NCBI RefSeq assembly: GCF_042675725.1 | Contig: NZ_JBHTJN010000001.1 | Coordinates: 124,001-188,000 of the forward strand | DNA from: Seminibacterium arietis | Lineage (GTDB): Bacteria; Pseudomonadota; Gammaproteobacteria; Enterobacterales; Pasteurellaceae | Direction: 5' to 3' | Length of the DNA: 64,000 nt | Shown: piece after piece, positions 54,370-63,359 of the stretch | How positions within the stretch are numbered: position 1 is the first letter of the stretch | Layout: each line of letters starts with the position of its first letter | Program-made: the position numbers and the translations under genes | The notes under the pieces: model-generated | What the model was told of the DNA's origin: nothing | The model's database searches: none | What the model saw: the letters and a program-made list of their open reading frames with translations, nothing else

Positions 54370-55956
54370 TTATTTGCGGCCTACTCCAATAAATGAAAGC
54401 CCAGTGGTTGGAATTGGTTGGAATCCATCTAGTGATTTATCATTCCAAGCTGTTGGCAATTTACGGTGCAAGATAGGATAAAGTGGTACTTGCTCAGCAA
54501 TCAAGTTAATTGCTTGAGTCCAAGCTGCTTTAGCATCTGCTGGTTGTTTCGCTTTAATCGCTTGATCAAGTAATAATTGTAATTTTGTATATTCTGGTGT
54601 ATCTGACCAACCAAAACGTTTTTTCGGCCAAACATCGCCACGATACCACCAGCTCAGTAAAAGATCTAAATCATTACTAAACACAGATGGATCACCTGGT
54701 GCCATTACAACTTCATAATTTCCTTTATCTACATAACCACCATATAATGCCCCTGATTGTAAATGTTGCAAAGTTACTTTTACACCAGGAATTTTATTCC
54801 AAGATTCTAAAACTAAAGGAGCACATTCTTTTACCCAAGAATGATCTGTAGAAAGCAACTGAAACTCCAATTTATTAAGACCTGCTTCTTTTAGAAGCGT
54901 AGCAGCTTTTTCTGGATTATAATCATACTGAGTTGAAGCCTTAACATAATCAGGATGTGTGTCTTGCGTGTAAGAGGTAGCTGCTTTTGCATTGCCTAAA
55001 AATACAATATCAATCAATTTTTGTGTATCTAGACCATAGTGCAATGCTTGACGTACTTTTGGATTGTTAAATGGAGCTTTTTTACAATTAAACATTAAAA
55101 ATAATAAACCAAAAGATTGTACTGACTGCACTGCATTTTTACGTTTTAAGCGAGATGAATCTAAATAAGGGACACTTTCCATTGCTTGAGTACGTCCAGA
55201 TTCTTGTGCGGCTGTACGAGCAGCATCATCAGACAATAAAAACCATGTCATTTTTTCTACACGAGCTGGATATGGTCCGTTATAGGCATTGTGTGCTGCA
55301 AACACAATACGATCGTCTTTCACAGCTGAAACAAATTTATATGGTCCAGATCCTACTGGATTCGCATCAAATACAGTTTGTCCTACTGCTTCAACTACAT
55401 GTTTAGGTACAATTTTTACGATACCTAACCGTAATTTAAAAATAGAAAATGGATACTTCAACTTAAACTCTACAACTTTATCATCCAAAGCTTTAACCGA
55501 AGCAATAAATGGAATGAATTGTGCAAATAACGATGCATTTTTTGGATCTAAAACACGTTGATAAGAATATACCACATCTTCTGTAGTAACAGGTTTACCA
55601 TCGTGAAAAGTTGCACCTTCACGCAACGTAACGTGCCATGTTATATCATCAATTTGCTCAGGTTCTTTTGCAGCTAAAGCCAAATAAGGTTCACGAGTAG
55701 CTGGATGTAAATCTACTAATCCCTCAAAAAAATGCATGTTTGCAGCAAAAGAAGATGCCCCACTAGAAGTTGAAGGATCAAAACCTGTTGATAAAGGATA
55801 AGCTATTCCCGCTTCAATACTACTACCTACTGTCGGTGCAGCTACAGCTTTAGAAACAAAGCTACCCAATGTACTGCTAAATGCGATCCCTGCACCAACA
55901 CCCGCTAATACTTTCATAAAATTACGGCGGGATTCATTTTCAATATGATTTATCAT
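54370..55956 (-). CDS. Tat-exported solute-binding protein, family 5 (peptide/nickel type)
   Basis: A 528-residue family-5 solute-binding protein. The N-terminus has the twin-arginine motif SRRNFMK (9-15) and a hydrophobic stretch, ending near SKAVAAPT, so it is exported folded by Tat rather than Sec. The fold blocks are TWHVTLREGATFHDGKPVTT, PVGSGPYKFV and RQALHYGLD. GGAG precedes the ATG. It heads the six-gene unit. Ligand unknown: peptide, nickel complex or another small compound are open. Confidence 0.88.
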   Translation of the reverse strand: MINHIENESRRNFMKVLAGVGAGIAFSSTLGSFVSKAVAAPTVGSSIEAGIAYPLSTGFDPSTSSGASSFAANMHFFEGLVDLHPATREPYLALAAKEPEQIDDITWHVTLREGATFHDGKPVTTEDVVYSYQRVLDPKNASLFAQFIPFIASVKALDDKVVEFKLKYPFSIFKLRLGIVKIVPKHVVEAVGQTVFDANPVGSGPYKFVSAVKDDRIVFAAHNAYNGPYPARVEKMTWFLLSDDAARTAAQESGRTQAMESVPYLDSSRLKRKNAVQSVQSFGLLFLMFNCKKAPFNNPKVRQALHYGLDTQKLIDIVFLGNAKAATSYTQDTHPDYVKASTQYDYNPEKAATLLKEAGLNKLEFQLLSTDHSWVKECAPLVLESWNKIPGVKVTLQHLQSGALYGGYVDKGNYEVVMAPGDPSVFSNDLDLLLSWWYRGDVWPKKRFGWSDTPEYTKLQLLLDQAIKAKQPADAKAAWTQAINLIAEQVPLYPILHRKLPTAWNDKSLDGFQPIPTTGLSFIGVGRK

Positions 55957-56081
55957 ACATGCTCCTTAAAAAGTCTACTTTACACATACCTATTGAGATC
56001 AATACAGCATTCCCGAACAGGGTATCATTCCATAAAAATGAAGTGAATCAATCACAACATAAATTAAAATGAATTGAATTA

Positions 56082-56109
56082 ATCATAATAGTTTAGAATA
56101 AACAGTCAA
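56082..56109 (-). promoter_or_regulatory. Promoter of the ABC transporter operon
   Basis: TTGACT (56109-56104), a 16-nt spacer and TATGAT (56087-56082) give a start near 56075, 119 nt before the binding-protein ATG. The CRP site lies about 70 nt upstream of that start. Confidence 0.55.
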
Positions 56110-56136
56110 GGTTATATGTAAAGTAAAATCTATTTT

Positions 56137-56152
56137 TGTGAACTAGCTCACG
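56137..56152. promoter_or_regulatory. CRP site TGTGA-N6-TCACG
   Basis: TGTGAACTAGCTCACG has a T run to its left and an A run to its right, as in strong CRP sites. Its centre, 56144.5, is about 70 nt upstream of the transporter promoter start. The rest of the 468-bp gap (55957-56424) is AT-rich and shows no gene I can support. Confidence 0.65.
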
Positions 56153-56424
56153 AAAATAACAAGAATCCAATTTGATTGGAGTCTAGCTATGGTTTTAGAT
56201 ATTATTTTGACTAGCTACCGTGCTTAAGGTCTTTCGAGTGTATCAAATTAATAATCATATGAAAATTAGAGTTCTATTACACTAAGATTCAAATTAAAAA
56301 CCTCGTTTTTTATTAAAAAAGTATTTTTTTATTTTCATTTTAGTCAAATTAGAATAGGATCAGGAGATGTATTCATAGAGTACTAAAACATGACATTATT
56401 TTTTTCATAAAAACAGGAGCATAT

Positions 56425-57078
56425 ATGAAATTATCTTCTATTGCATTGACTACTGTTACGTTATTTTACAGTACGATTAGTGTTGCAGGATTAGTCAGTA
56501 GTTCATCAAACATTGATTTTCTAGTAATCGATGGACAAAAAGCAAATAAATCTTTCTTAAAAAATACAAATGCTTTTAATGCTGATGAGAATAAAATTCA
56601 TCAAGTCGTTTTACGAGTTAGTGAAGTTGTGAAATCTTCATCAGATCGAACATTATTTGAATCAGCTCCTATCATAGTTACTTTCCAAGGAGTTAATGAG
56701 GATTTAGTGCTGTCTACTCCTAAACTTGAAACACAACGTGATGTTGATATTTTTTCTAAATCACCAAACATTACGGCAACAACTGTTTCAGGTAACAAAA
56801 TTGACATTAAGCAAGATATGCTAAAACAAGAAGGATTTTTGCCGAATGCTAACATTTTAGAATCTCTTTCTGAGTATAATGCCTCTAATTCAATTGCTTC
56901 CGTACCAAGTTTTGCAAGTTCAAGCGTTCTACCAGCCACAGGCTTTACTAAGCTACAAAAAAATAAAGTAACATTGCAAGGTGATAATGTTGCAGAACAA
57001 CAACTACAATTTTGGTTTTTGCAAGCTGATAAAAATACACAATCTCGTTTTCTTGACTGGGCGAAAAAACAAAAATAG
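56425..57078 (+). CDS. yccT: DUF2057 family exported protein (YccT-like)
   Basis: A 217-residue exported protein with a signal peptide cleaved after ISVAG or nearby. It belongs to the YccT/DUF2057 family: VSSSSNIDFLVIDGQKANKS near the start, IVTFQGVNEDLVLSTPKLET in the middle and LQFWFLQADKNTQSRFLDWA at the end. In E. coli YccT is a periplasmic inhibitor of curli assembly, but this organism may lack curli, so the role is open. AGGAG precedes the ATG. Followed by mgsA, as in E. coli. Confidence 0.85.
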   Translation: MKLSSIALTTVTLFYSTISVAGLVSSSSNIDFLVIDGQKANKSFLKNTNAFNADENKIHQVVLRVSEVVKSSSDRTLFESAPIIVTFQGVNEDLVLSTPKLETQRDVDIFSKSPNITATTVSGNKIDIKQDMLKQEGFLPNANILESLSEYNASNSIASVPSFASSSVLPATGFTKLQKNKVTLQGDNVAEQQLQFWFLQADKNTQSRFLDWAKKQK

Positions 57079-57149
57079 TTTTTTTCATTTATATTTAATT
57101 TAACATCAAGAAGTGAATTTAGTTTATCACTTTGTAGTAAGGAAAAACC

Positions 57150-57608
57150 ATGAAAAATACAACAAGGCAAATTTCCGCTGTTAAAAATATTGCTCTTGTC
57201 GCCCATGATCATTGTAAACAAGATCTAATAAATTGGTGTAAAACTAACCGCACTTTATTAGCTTCTCACTATCTCTATGCTACGGGTACGACAGGTGAAA
57301 TGATCTCAAAAGAAACTGCTTTGAAAATAACCGCACTTCTTAGCGGACCAATGGGAGGCGATCAGCAACTTGGTGGACTCATTGCAGAAAAACAAATTGA
57401 TATGCTAATTTTCTTTTGGGATCCGATGAATGCAGTTCCTCATGATCCTGATGTTAAAGCATTGATGAGAATCGCTACCGTATGGAATATCCCCATTGCA
57501 ATGAACGAAGCCAGTGCTAATTTTCTAATAAGTTCTAGTCTATTTGATCAAACTGTCAATATTCGTATCCCTGATTACGCAGGCTACTTGAAAGAACGCT
57601 TAACTTAA
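57150..57608 (+). CDS. mgsA: Methylglyoxal synthase
   Basis: Converts dihydroxyacetone phosphate to methylglyoxal and phosphate, a bypass of lower glycolysis. The 152-residue protein has the N-terminal IALVAHDHCKQDLINW (His19, Asp20), TGTTG, the catalytic region SGPMGGDQQLGGLI (about 66-79) and FFWDPMNAVPHDPDVKAL. AAGGAA precedes the ATG. The neighbours yccT, yccF and yccS match the E. coli cluster except that helD is absent. Confidence 0.95.
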   Translation: MKNTTRQISAVKNIALVAHDHCKQDLINWCKTNRTLLASHYLYATGTTGEMISKETALKITALLSGPMGGDQQLGGLIAEKQIDMLIFFWDPMNAVPHDPDVKALMRIATVWNIPIAMNEASANFLISSSLFDQTVNIRIPDYAGYLKERLT

Positions 57609-57624
57609 ACTAATAGAGGTTTTT

Positions 57625-58080
57625 ATGTCATTAATTCTAAATATTTTAAATTTTGTACTAGGTGGCTTTGCTGTAACTCTAGGCTGGCTTTTTTCCACTA
57701 TAGCGAGTGCTGTACTTATTATCACTCTACCTTATACTCGTAGTTGCTGGGAAATAACAAAAATGTCTTTAGTACCTTTTGGTAACGATATTGTACATGT
57801 TAAATATCTTGAACCAACTGATCAAGTAATGAACTCTTTAGGTTCTATCCTCAACATTATTTGGTTTATTTTGTTCGGTTGGTGGTTGTGTTTATTGCAT
57901 ATTACTTCTGGTATAGCACAATGTATTACTATCATTGGTATTCCAGTGGGAATTGCTCAATTTAAACTTGCTGGTATAGCACTTTTTCCTGTAGGACAGC
58001 GTGTTGTGCCTTCTGACTTAGCAAAACAAATACGGAAAGAAGCTGCTCAAAAACAATTTAATAATTTAAAAAATAGCTAA
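57625..58080 (+). CDS. yccF: YccF family inner membrane protein
   Basis: A 151-residue protein of the YccF/DUF307 family with about four membrane segments. The family is duplicated internally, shown by ILNIIWFILFGWWLCLLHI and the earlier ILNFVLGGFAVTLGWLFS and by the twin motifs ITLPYTRSCWEITKMSLVPFG and IGIPVGIAQFKLAGIALFPVG. Function unknown. AGAGG precedes the ATG. It lies between mgsA and yccS. Confidence 0.88.
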   Translation: MSLILNILNFVLGGFAVTLGWLFSTIASAVLIITLPYTRSCWEITKMSLVPFGNDIVHVKYLEPTDQVMNSLGSILNIIWFILFGWWLCLLHITSGIAQCITIIGIPVGIAQFKLAGIALFPVGQRVVPSDLAKQIRKEAAQKQFNNLKNS

Positions 58081-58102
58081 ACAGCTAACTAGAAATACGA
58101 CT

Positions 58103-60292
58103 ATGCTATTAATTAAACATTTTCACAATGCAAAAATTATTGCTGCTATTCCTATTTTTATTTCAGTGAATATTGTAGCACTACTAACTTGGTATATTCA
58201 TATACCACAACAAAAAATGCCATTAATACTAGGCGTAGTCGCTGTTTTAGGGATCATTGCTGGAGGATTAGTTGATCTTGATAATCGAATTACTGGGCGA
58301 TTAAAAAATATTTTTTATACATTAATCGCCTTTTCTATCTCATCTATCAGCGTACAACTTACTTTTGGTGATCCCTTTAAATTTCCTTTATTAATGACCG
58401 CACTTACTTTTGTTTTTACTTTACTAGGAACATTAGGATTACGTTATAGCACTATTGCTTTCGGTACATTAGTCATTGCCCTTTATACTACTCTAACTTA
58501 TCAACCAGATCACCCATGGTATTTAAATTCAATTCTTATTTTATGTGGAACTTTACTTTACAGTATTATAACGGTGATCGTACATATTATTTTTCCTTAT
58601 CGTCCCGTACAAGATAATATGGCAAAAGCCTTTTCAGCATTAGCAGATTACCTAGAAAGCAAAGCACTTTTTTTTGATCCCGATGATATAGAACAACTAG
58701 AGAATAAACAAATTAATTCAGCAATGAAAAATATGAAATTAGTACAGGCTTTTAATTTGTGTCGCACTGCACTTTTTTATCGTATTAAAGCTCAACATCG
58801 GCATATTCGTACTACACAAATTATTCAATATTATTTTATTGCACAAGATATTCACGAACGAGCTAACTCAAGCCATGTTAACTATGAAGTACTTACACAA
58901 AACTTAAAAAACACGGATTTAATCTTTCGTATTCAACGATTAATTGAACTGCAAGCCCAGGCTTGTAGAGATATTGCACTTTGCTTACAACAAAATAAAA
59001 CCTACGTTTATAATTCAAGATTAGAACGTGCAGTTGAAGGAATAGCACAATCTTTTGAACACTACAGTCAAACTCATCAAGTTCCTGCTCATCAATTGAC
59101 TATCGTCGAGACACTAATCACTAATCTCCAAAGTATTGATCGACAATTACGTCATTTATCACAAAATCAATTTATGCAAGATCAAAAAACCGATCATTCT
59201 AAAATTTATGAAGAAAGTGTGACTGGGTTAAATAATCTTTGGCTAAAAGTGCGTAGTAATTTAAATTTTGATTCACAGCTATTCCGCCATGCTGTTCGTT
59301 TATCTATAGTAGTTGCACTTTGTTGTGGTATTGTGGAAATATTTGAATTAGAGCATGGTTATTGGATATTATTAACTGCAATCTTTGTTTGTCAACCAAA
59401 CTATTCAGCAACAAAAGTGCGGTTGAAACAGCGGATTATTGGTACGATTCTTGGCGTTATAGTTGGGTTGTTATTTCCTTATATGAATCCAACTTTACCA
59501 CTACAGTTAGGTGTAGTTGTGGCAACTAGTACATTATTTTTCTTTTTCCGTAGTAACAACTACAGTTTTTCCACTTTTTTCATTACGTTACAAGTCTTAG
59601 TTAGCTTTAATATTATGGGAGTCGAAATCGAAACAGCCGCGTACTCTCGAATTATAGACACTCTAGTTGGTGCATTTATTGCGTGGCTAGCTGTTTCCTA
59701 TCTTTGGCCTGACTGGAAGTATTCGCAATTAGATAAAGTTATTCGTCACGCAATAAGTAGTAATACAAAATACTTATTATATGTAATTGCTCAACTGCAA
59801 TTTGGTAAATGTGATAATTTACAATATCGAATAGCTCGTCGCAAAGCACATGATGCAGCCGCTGCTTTAAGTACTTTATTTTCTGACATGAATAATGAAC
59901 CGAAAAAATACCGCACTTATTTAAATGATAGCTTTGAATTGCTAAAAATGAATTATGCATTACTTAGTTATATTTCTGCATTAGGAGCGTATCGTAAACC
60001 TATTAAACAAACGGAGCAAAGTATTCATTTTCTTGCTGAATTTTACCCAATTGCAAAAAAAGTAATTTATACGCTAGATCATATTGAATCTCTACGTATT
60101 GAAATATTTGAAAAATTACAACAAAACATTAATGAATCATTAAAATCCTTTAATGATGAACAAAATCATCAACTAAATCGAACTGAATTTAGCGTTCCAA
60201 TTCAACAACTCAATATGATCAGCCAAATCTTATTTCCGTTATACCAAATCTTACATCAGAAAAAAATTCTCTCGACTAAAGATACTGAATAA
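58103..60292 (+). CDS. yccS: YccS family FUSC-type membrane protein
   Basis: A 729-residue inner-membrane protein of the YccS/FUSC family, related to aromatic acid and fusaric acid exporters. Two blocks of about six membrane helices (residues ~15-165 and ~400-530) are separated by a long cytoplasmic helical region and followed by a helical C-terminal tail. Motifs such as FELEHGYWILLTAIFVCQPNY and RIIDTLVGAFIAWLAVSYLW are typical. The transported compound is unknown. The gene lies 22 nt after yccF in one probable operon. Confidence 0.85.
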   Translation: MLLIKHFHNAKIIAAIPIFISVNIVALLTWYIHIPQQKMPLILGVVAVLGIIAGGLVDLDNRITGRLKNIFYTLIAFSISSISVQLTFGDPFKFPLLMTALTFVFTLLGTLGLRYSTIAFGTLVIALYTTLTYQPDHPWYLNSILILCGTLLYSIITVIVHIIFPYRPVQDNMAKAFSALADYLESKALFFDPDDIEQLENKQINSAMKNMKLVQAFNLCRTALFYRIKAQHRHIRTTQIIQYYFIAQDIHERANSSHVNYEVLTQNLKNTDLIFRIQRLIELQAQACRDIALCLQQNKTYVYNSRLERAVEGIAQSFEHYSQTHQVPAHQLTIVETLITNLQSIDRQLRHLSQNQFMQDQKTDHSKIYEESVTGLNNLWLKVRSNLNFDSQLFRHAVRLSIVVALCCGIVEIFELEHGYWILLTAIFVCQPNYSATKVRLKQRIIGTILGVIVGLLFPYMNPTLPLQLGVVVATSTLFFFFRSNNYSFSTFFITLQVLVSFNIMGVEIETAAYSRIIDTLVGAFIAWLAVSYLWPDWKYSQLDKVIRHAISSNTKYLLYVIAQLQFGKCDNLQYRIARRKAHDAAAALSTLFSDMNNEPKKYRTYLNDSFELLKMNYALLSYISALGAYRKPIKQTEQSIHFLAEFYPIAKKVIYTLDHIESLRIEIFEKLQQNINESLKSFNDEQNHQLNRTEFSVPIQQLNMISQILFPLYQILHQKKILSTKDTE

Positions 60293-60298
60293 CTGCAA

Positions 60299-60811
60299 TC
60301 ATTGATCAAATAACACTAGAATTGCTGCATCACCACCCCATTGCTTGGGTGCTTGATGCAAAGCTATTACTTGAGGATGCTGCACTAGCCATCGAGGAAT
60401 TTGTCGCTTTAACGTATAAGAACCATGTCCTGTCATAATACTAGCACAAAATAATCGTTCTTTTTGACAAACATGGATCAAAGCTGCTAATTCCATTTTT
60501 GCTTCTTGCTTTGTTAAGCCATGAAGATCTAAAAATAAGTCAGGCGGGAAGTCACCTCGTCGCAATTGTTTTAATATGTAGCTATCTTCATTTTCTCGCA
60601 GATATTTAACCGCACCTTCTTCATTTAATAGAGGTTCATACTCATCAGAAAAGAAAAACAAAGTATCTTCCTTTTCACGAGCCTCTCGACGTTGTATATT
60701 TTGCTGACTACATCGCTTTTGACGTGACGATATAGCAAAAACATCTTGTGCCAAAGGTTTAATCCCTTCCACTTCCTGTCTAAATAAATTCAAATCTTCA
60801 TCTTCTAACAT
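60299..60811 (-). CDS. smrB: SmrB, Smr-domain ribosome-collision endonuclease
   Basis: SmrB cleaves mRNA between collided ribosomes to trigger rescue. The C-terminal Smr domain has DLHGLTKQEAKMEL and IMTGHGSYTLKRQIPRWL, with the family's DxH and the GHG loop. The N-terminal ribosome-binding extension EDLNLFRQEVEGIKPLAQDV is present. I choose the ATG at 60811 because GGAGAT lies upstream and MLEDEDLNLF matches homologues; a longer frame to 60862 adds seventeen residues of poor fit. 170 residues. It is convergent with yccS. Confidence 0.88.
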   Translation of the reverse strand: MLEDEDLNLFRQEVEGIKPLAQDVFAISSRQKRCSQQNIQRREAREKEDTLFFFSDEYEPLLNEEGAVKYLRENEDSYILKQLRRGDFPPDLFLDLHGLTKQEAKMELAALIHVCQKERLFCASIMTGHGSYTLKRQIPRWLVQHPQVIALHQAPKQWGGDAAILVLFDQ

Positions 60812-61005
60812 TTTATCTCCACAGAATCCGCTAATGTAAAGCAGCCCTGATCTAATTTGCAAATCTCTAACTTATTCAAATTATCTATAAAAAATAATTC
60901 TAAGTGTGTAAATTAACAAAGATGAATAAGCTAAACTTGCGAACGAGCAACATTCGCATTACTGGGTCTTTTTAAGAGCCACGAAACATATCATCATGTT
61001 ATATC

Positions 61006-61746
61006 TTAATCTAATAAAAACCCTTGTTTTTTCATAACACTAGCGATATTTTCTCGCCCAGCCACAGGGGTTGCTTTAAGTACTACTTGATCAGTAAAAG
61101 CAGCTAAACATTGATTACGATTCCGAGTGTCGTAATAAGTTTTCATCACTTGATCATAATCAGCTAACTCTTGGTGATAATCATCAAAAGTGCGGTACGT
61201 ATTTTCGTAAAAACGATATTTCATTGGCATGCGAGGTTTTAATTGGGGATCATCATTAATGTAACCAAAAGCAACGCCTAGCACTGGCATAGTTAATTTT
61301 GGTAAAGCTAGTAAATCTACCAAAGCCTGTGCATCATTTAAAATTGCCCCTAAAAAAACAGCTCCCATACCAACAGATTCCACCGCATTAGTAAGATTTT
61401 GTGCAGAAAGACTAGCATCAGTGATCCCTTGTAACAATACATCCATGGAATTAAACTTACGATTATCCCCTGACTCTTTCAAAATTTGTGTGTTGCGGTA
61501 ACCATCTGCTAAAAAAATGAATAATTCAGGTACATCTGCTATGTAACTTTGTTTAGCAATTTCTGCGATTTTTTGTTTCAAATTATGATCTGTAATACGA
61601 ATAAAAGAAGAAAATTGTAAACCATTTGAAGTTGCAGTACGCTGAATTACTTGAATAAAAAGCTCAATCATCTCCTCTGGAACAGGTTTTTGTTCAAAAA
61701 AACGGATCGTACGATGCTCTAATTGATGTTTAATAGTCGAGTTCAT
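61006..61746 (-). CDS. NfsA-like NADPH nitroreductase
   Basis: FMN-dependent oxidoreductase of the NfsA/FRP family, 246 residues. The N-terminal block HRTIRFFEQKPVPEEMIELF resembles the HRSIRxF motif for FMN phosphate, then RTATSNGLQFSSFI, and SVGMGAVFLGAILND and PVLGVAFGYI for flavin and NADPH contacts. The C-terminal arm spans the dimer. It probably reduces nitro compounds or quinones. It is co-oriented with usg 23 nt upstream, so a shared transcript is likely. No function beyond the family can be assigned. Confidence 0.85.
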   Translation of the reverse strand: MNSTIKHQLEHRTIRFFEQKPVPEEMIELFIQVIQRTATSNGLQFSSFIRITDHNLKQKIAEIAKQSYIADVPELFIFLADGYRNTQILKESGDNRKFNSMDVLLQGITDASLSAQNLTNAVESVGMGAVFLGAILNDAQALVDLLALPKLTMPVLGVAFGYINDDPQLKPRMPMKYRFYENTYRTFDDYHQELADYDQVMKTYYDTRNRNQCLAAFTDQVVLKATPVAGRENIASVMKKQGFLLD

Positions 61747-61769
61747 AATCCACCTTTTTTATAATATCT

Positions 61770-62738
61770 TTATTGGTCATGTTGATAGTCTTGATGATAA
61801 ATAGCTTCTGCTAATTTAACAGCCATACTCGCTTGAGTAAAACGTTGTTCATCTGCAACAGCCCAAAAACTAACACCATTATCTAAATTTTCCACTGAGC
61901 TAATATGTAACTTAGTTATTTTTTCATTAGTTTCACGTTCACCATTAGTTACTGGCGTAATAACTCGTTGATGATACTCAATAATTCCATTTTGTTGCCA
62001 GCACGTAGTCAGATTATCAACATTTATGTCGTTCAAGCAAAGTGCGGTTATTTTTTGCCCCATTCCATAAAATACGGGAACTTGGATAGAATGAAAAGTC
62101 ACATTTTGTATCTCTGGAAAAATCCTAGAAAATTGCATTACGTAATTTTCTTGTTGTGGAAATACATCAAATGCTAAACGTTGTTCTTCTTCATTTAAAG
62201 GAATACCATTTAATAATTGAGCAGTCTGACTAGCTAAACGTCCTACAGACTCTACACTTTGATAAGCTGCTGGTAATAGTGATGTAACCATAAGTTGCGT
62301 TACTTCTATTTCCGCTAATAAAGGAGATATAGCTAAACAACATTGTGTAATTTGTGGATTGGGTAATGAAACAATATTGCGTTGTCGTAACTCACATAAA
62401 GCAGTTTCATTAATTGTTGGTATAACTAGGGGAATCTCTGATAAATTAGCACATACACCTTTTATATCAATTCCCATACAACCTGCTTGTGTTGCTGTGA
62501 CTAAACATGGAACATCGTCTACGTTGCCTGCAAAGAAAAAATAATGGTAGTCTGACCAATTCATATCTTGTGGTGAGATTTGTGCAACTCCTTTATTTTT
62601 AAAACGAATACCTTGTTCTTCAGAAAAAGGTTCGATTTCCACAACTACTAAATTTTTTACGGGTAAACTACTATTTTCCAAAGATGCTGCAATTTTTTCT
62701 GCTAACTCAAATTCAGCTGCAATAGCAATATTCAACAT
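61770..62738 (-). CDS. usg: USG-1 family protein (aspartate-semialdehyde dehydrogenase-like)
   Basis: A 322-residue homologue of aspartate-semialdehyde dehydrogenase in the USG-1 group. The N-terminal NADP fold is divergent (MLNIAIAAEFELAEKIAAS, lacking the usual GxTGxVG loop), while VVPTINETAL, SLLPAAYQSVESVGRLASQT and QVPVFYGMGQKI follow Asd. The catalytic cysteine block reads LPNPQITQCCLAI, off the usual NPxC register, so enzyme activity is doubtful. Possibly a non-catalytic relative. Its stop lies 23 nt before the NfsA-like start. Confidence 0.75.
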   Translation of the reverse strand: MLNIAIAAEFELAEKIAASLENSSLPVKNLVVVEIEPFSEEQGIRFKNKGVAQISPQDMNWSDYHYFFFAGNVDDVPCLVTATQAGCMGIDIKGVCANLSEIPLVIPTINETALCELRQRNIVSLPNPQITQCCLAISPLLAEIEVTQLMVTSLLPAAYQSVESVGRLASQTAQLLNGIPLNEEEQRLAFDVFPQQENYVMQFSRIFPEIQNVTFHSIQVPVFYGMGQKITALCLNDINVDNLTTCWQQNGIIEYHQRVITPVTNGERETNEKITKLHISSVENLDNGVSFWAVADEQRFTQASMAVKLAEAIYHQDYQHDQ

Positions 62739-63035
62739 ATTATCCTCTGTGATTTAAAATTAACTATTATCTTTTTATATTTGAAAGCATTACAACAATT
62801 TTTATGTTGTTTCTAGTGACTATATCTTGTTTTGCTGTTTTCTATTGAATCTATTTCAACACATTGAATAAACCTAAAATCAAATTTTCATTACGGTTAT
62901 TAAAAGGATAAATTCCTCTCAATTCTAAAGGCAATTAATCAAAATTAAGTTAGAAAACATGATTAAATCAAGCCATCAGTTTTTGGCTACAATTAACCAA
63001 AAACTGTCCTTTTAAAATTATAGTACTAAGCTAAA
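62739..63035. other. Intergenic region with a hairpin between usg and phnA
   Basis: About 300 AT-rich bases. The inverted repeat CAGTTTTTGG (62977-62986) with CCAAAAACTG (62997-63006) lies 30 nt after the phnA-like stop and may end that transcript. The left part should hold the usg promoter. I see no gene. Confidence 0.5.
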
Positions 63036-63359
63036 CTACGCTTTTTTCAAAAATTCTGATTTCAGCAAAATCTTGCCACAATCAACATTATGATCGCCTT
63101 CAACTAAGCGAATACTCTTGTATTTTGTACCTTTTTTCAGCACACTTGAAGAGCCTTTCAATTTTAGATCTTTGACTAAAATAACATCATCACCATCAAC
63201 TAACAAATTACCATTAGCATCTTTAACAACTAATTGTTCCTCATCAATTTCAATAGTTTCATTTCCTGTCCACTCATGAGTACAGTCTGGACAAACAAAT
63301 TGAATTGAGTCGTGATAAACATTTTCACTATTACATTTAGGGCAAATTGGATAATCCAT
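63036..63359 (-). CDS. yjdM: PhnA/YjdM family zinc-ribbon protein
   Basis: A 107-residue protein of the PhnA (YjdM) family, long annotated as phosphonoacetate hydrolase-related but without proven reaction in this group. The N-terminal zinc ribbon is CPKCNSENVYHD...FVCPDC, followed by an SH3-like domain with KDANGNLLVDGDDVILVKDLKLKG and HNVDCGKILLKSEFLKK. I choose the ATG at 63359 (MDYPICPKC) because GGAG is 8 nt upstream; a longer frame to 63443 adds residues that homologues lack. Confidence 0.87.
   Translation of the reverse strand: MDYPICPKCNSENVYHDSIQFVCPDCTHEWTGNETIEIDEEQLVVKDANGNLLVDGDDVILVKDLKLKGSSSVLKKGTKYKSIRLVEGDHNVDCGKILLKSEFLKKA

Noticed and set aside
56601..57221. A 206-codon minus-strand frame over yccT and the start of mgsA
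   Set aside because: It is antisense to two recognisable genes with ribosome sites; its product has no domain and no ribosome site.
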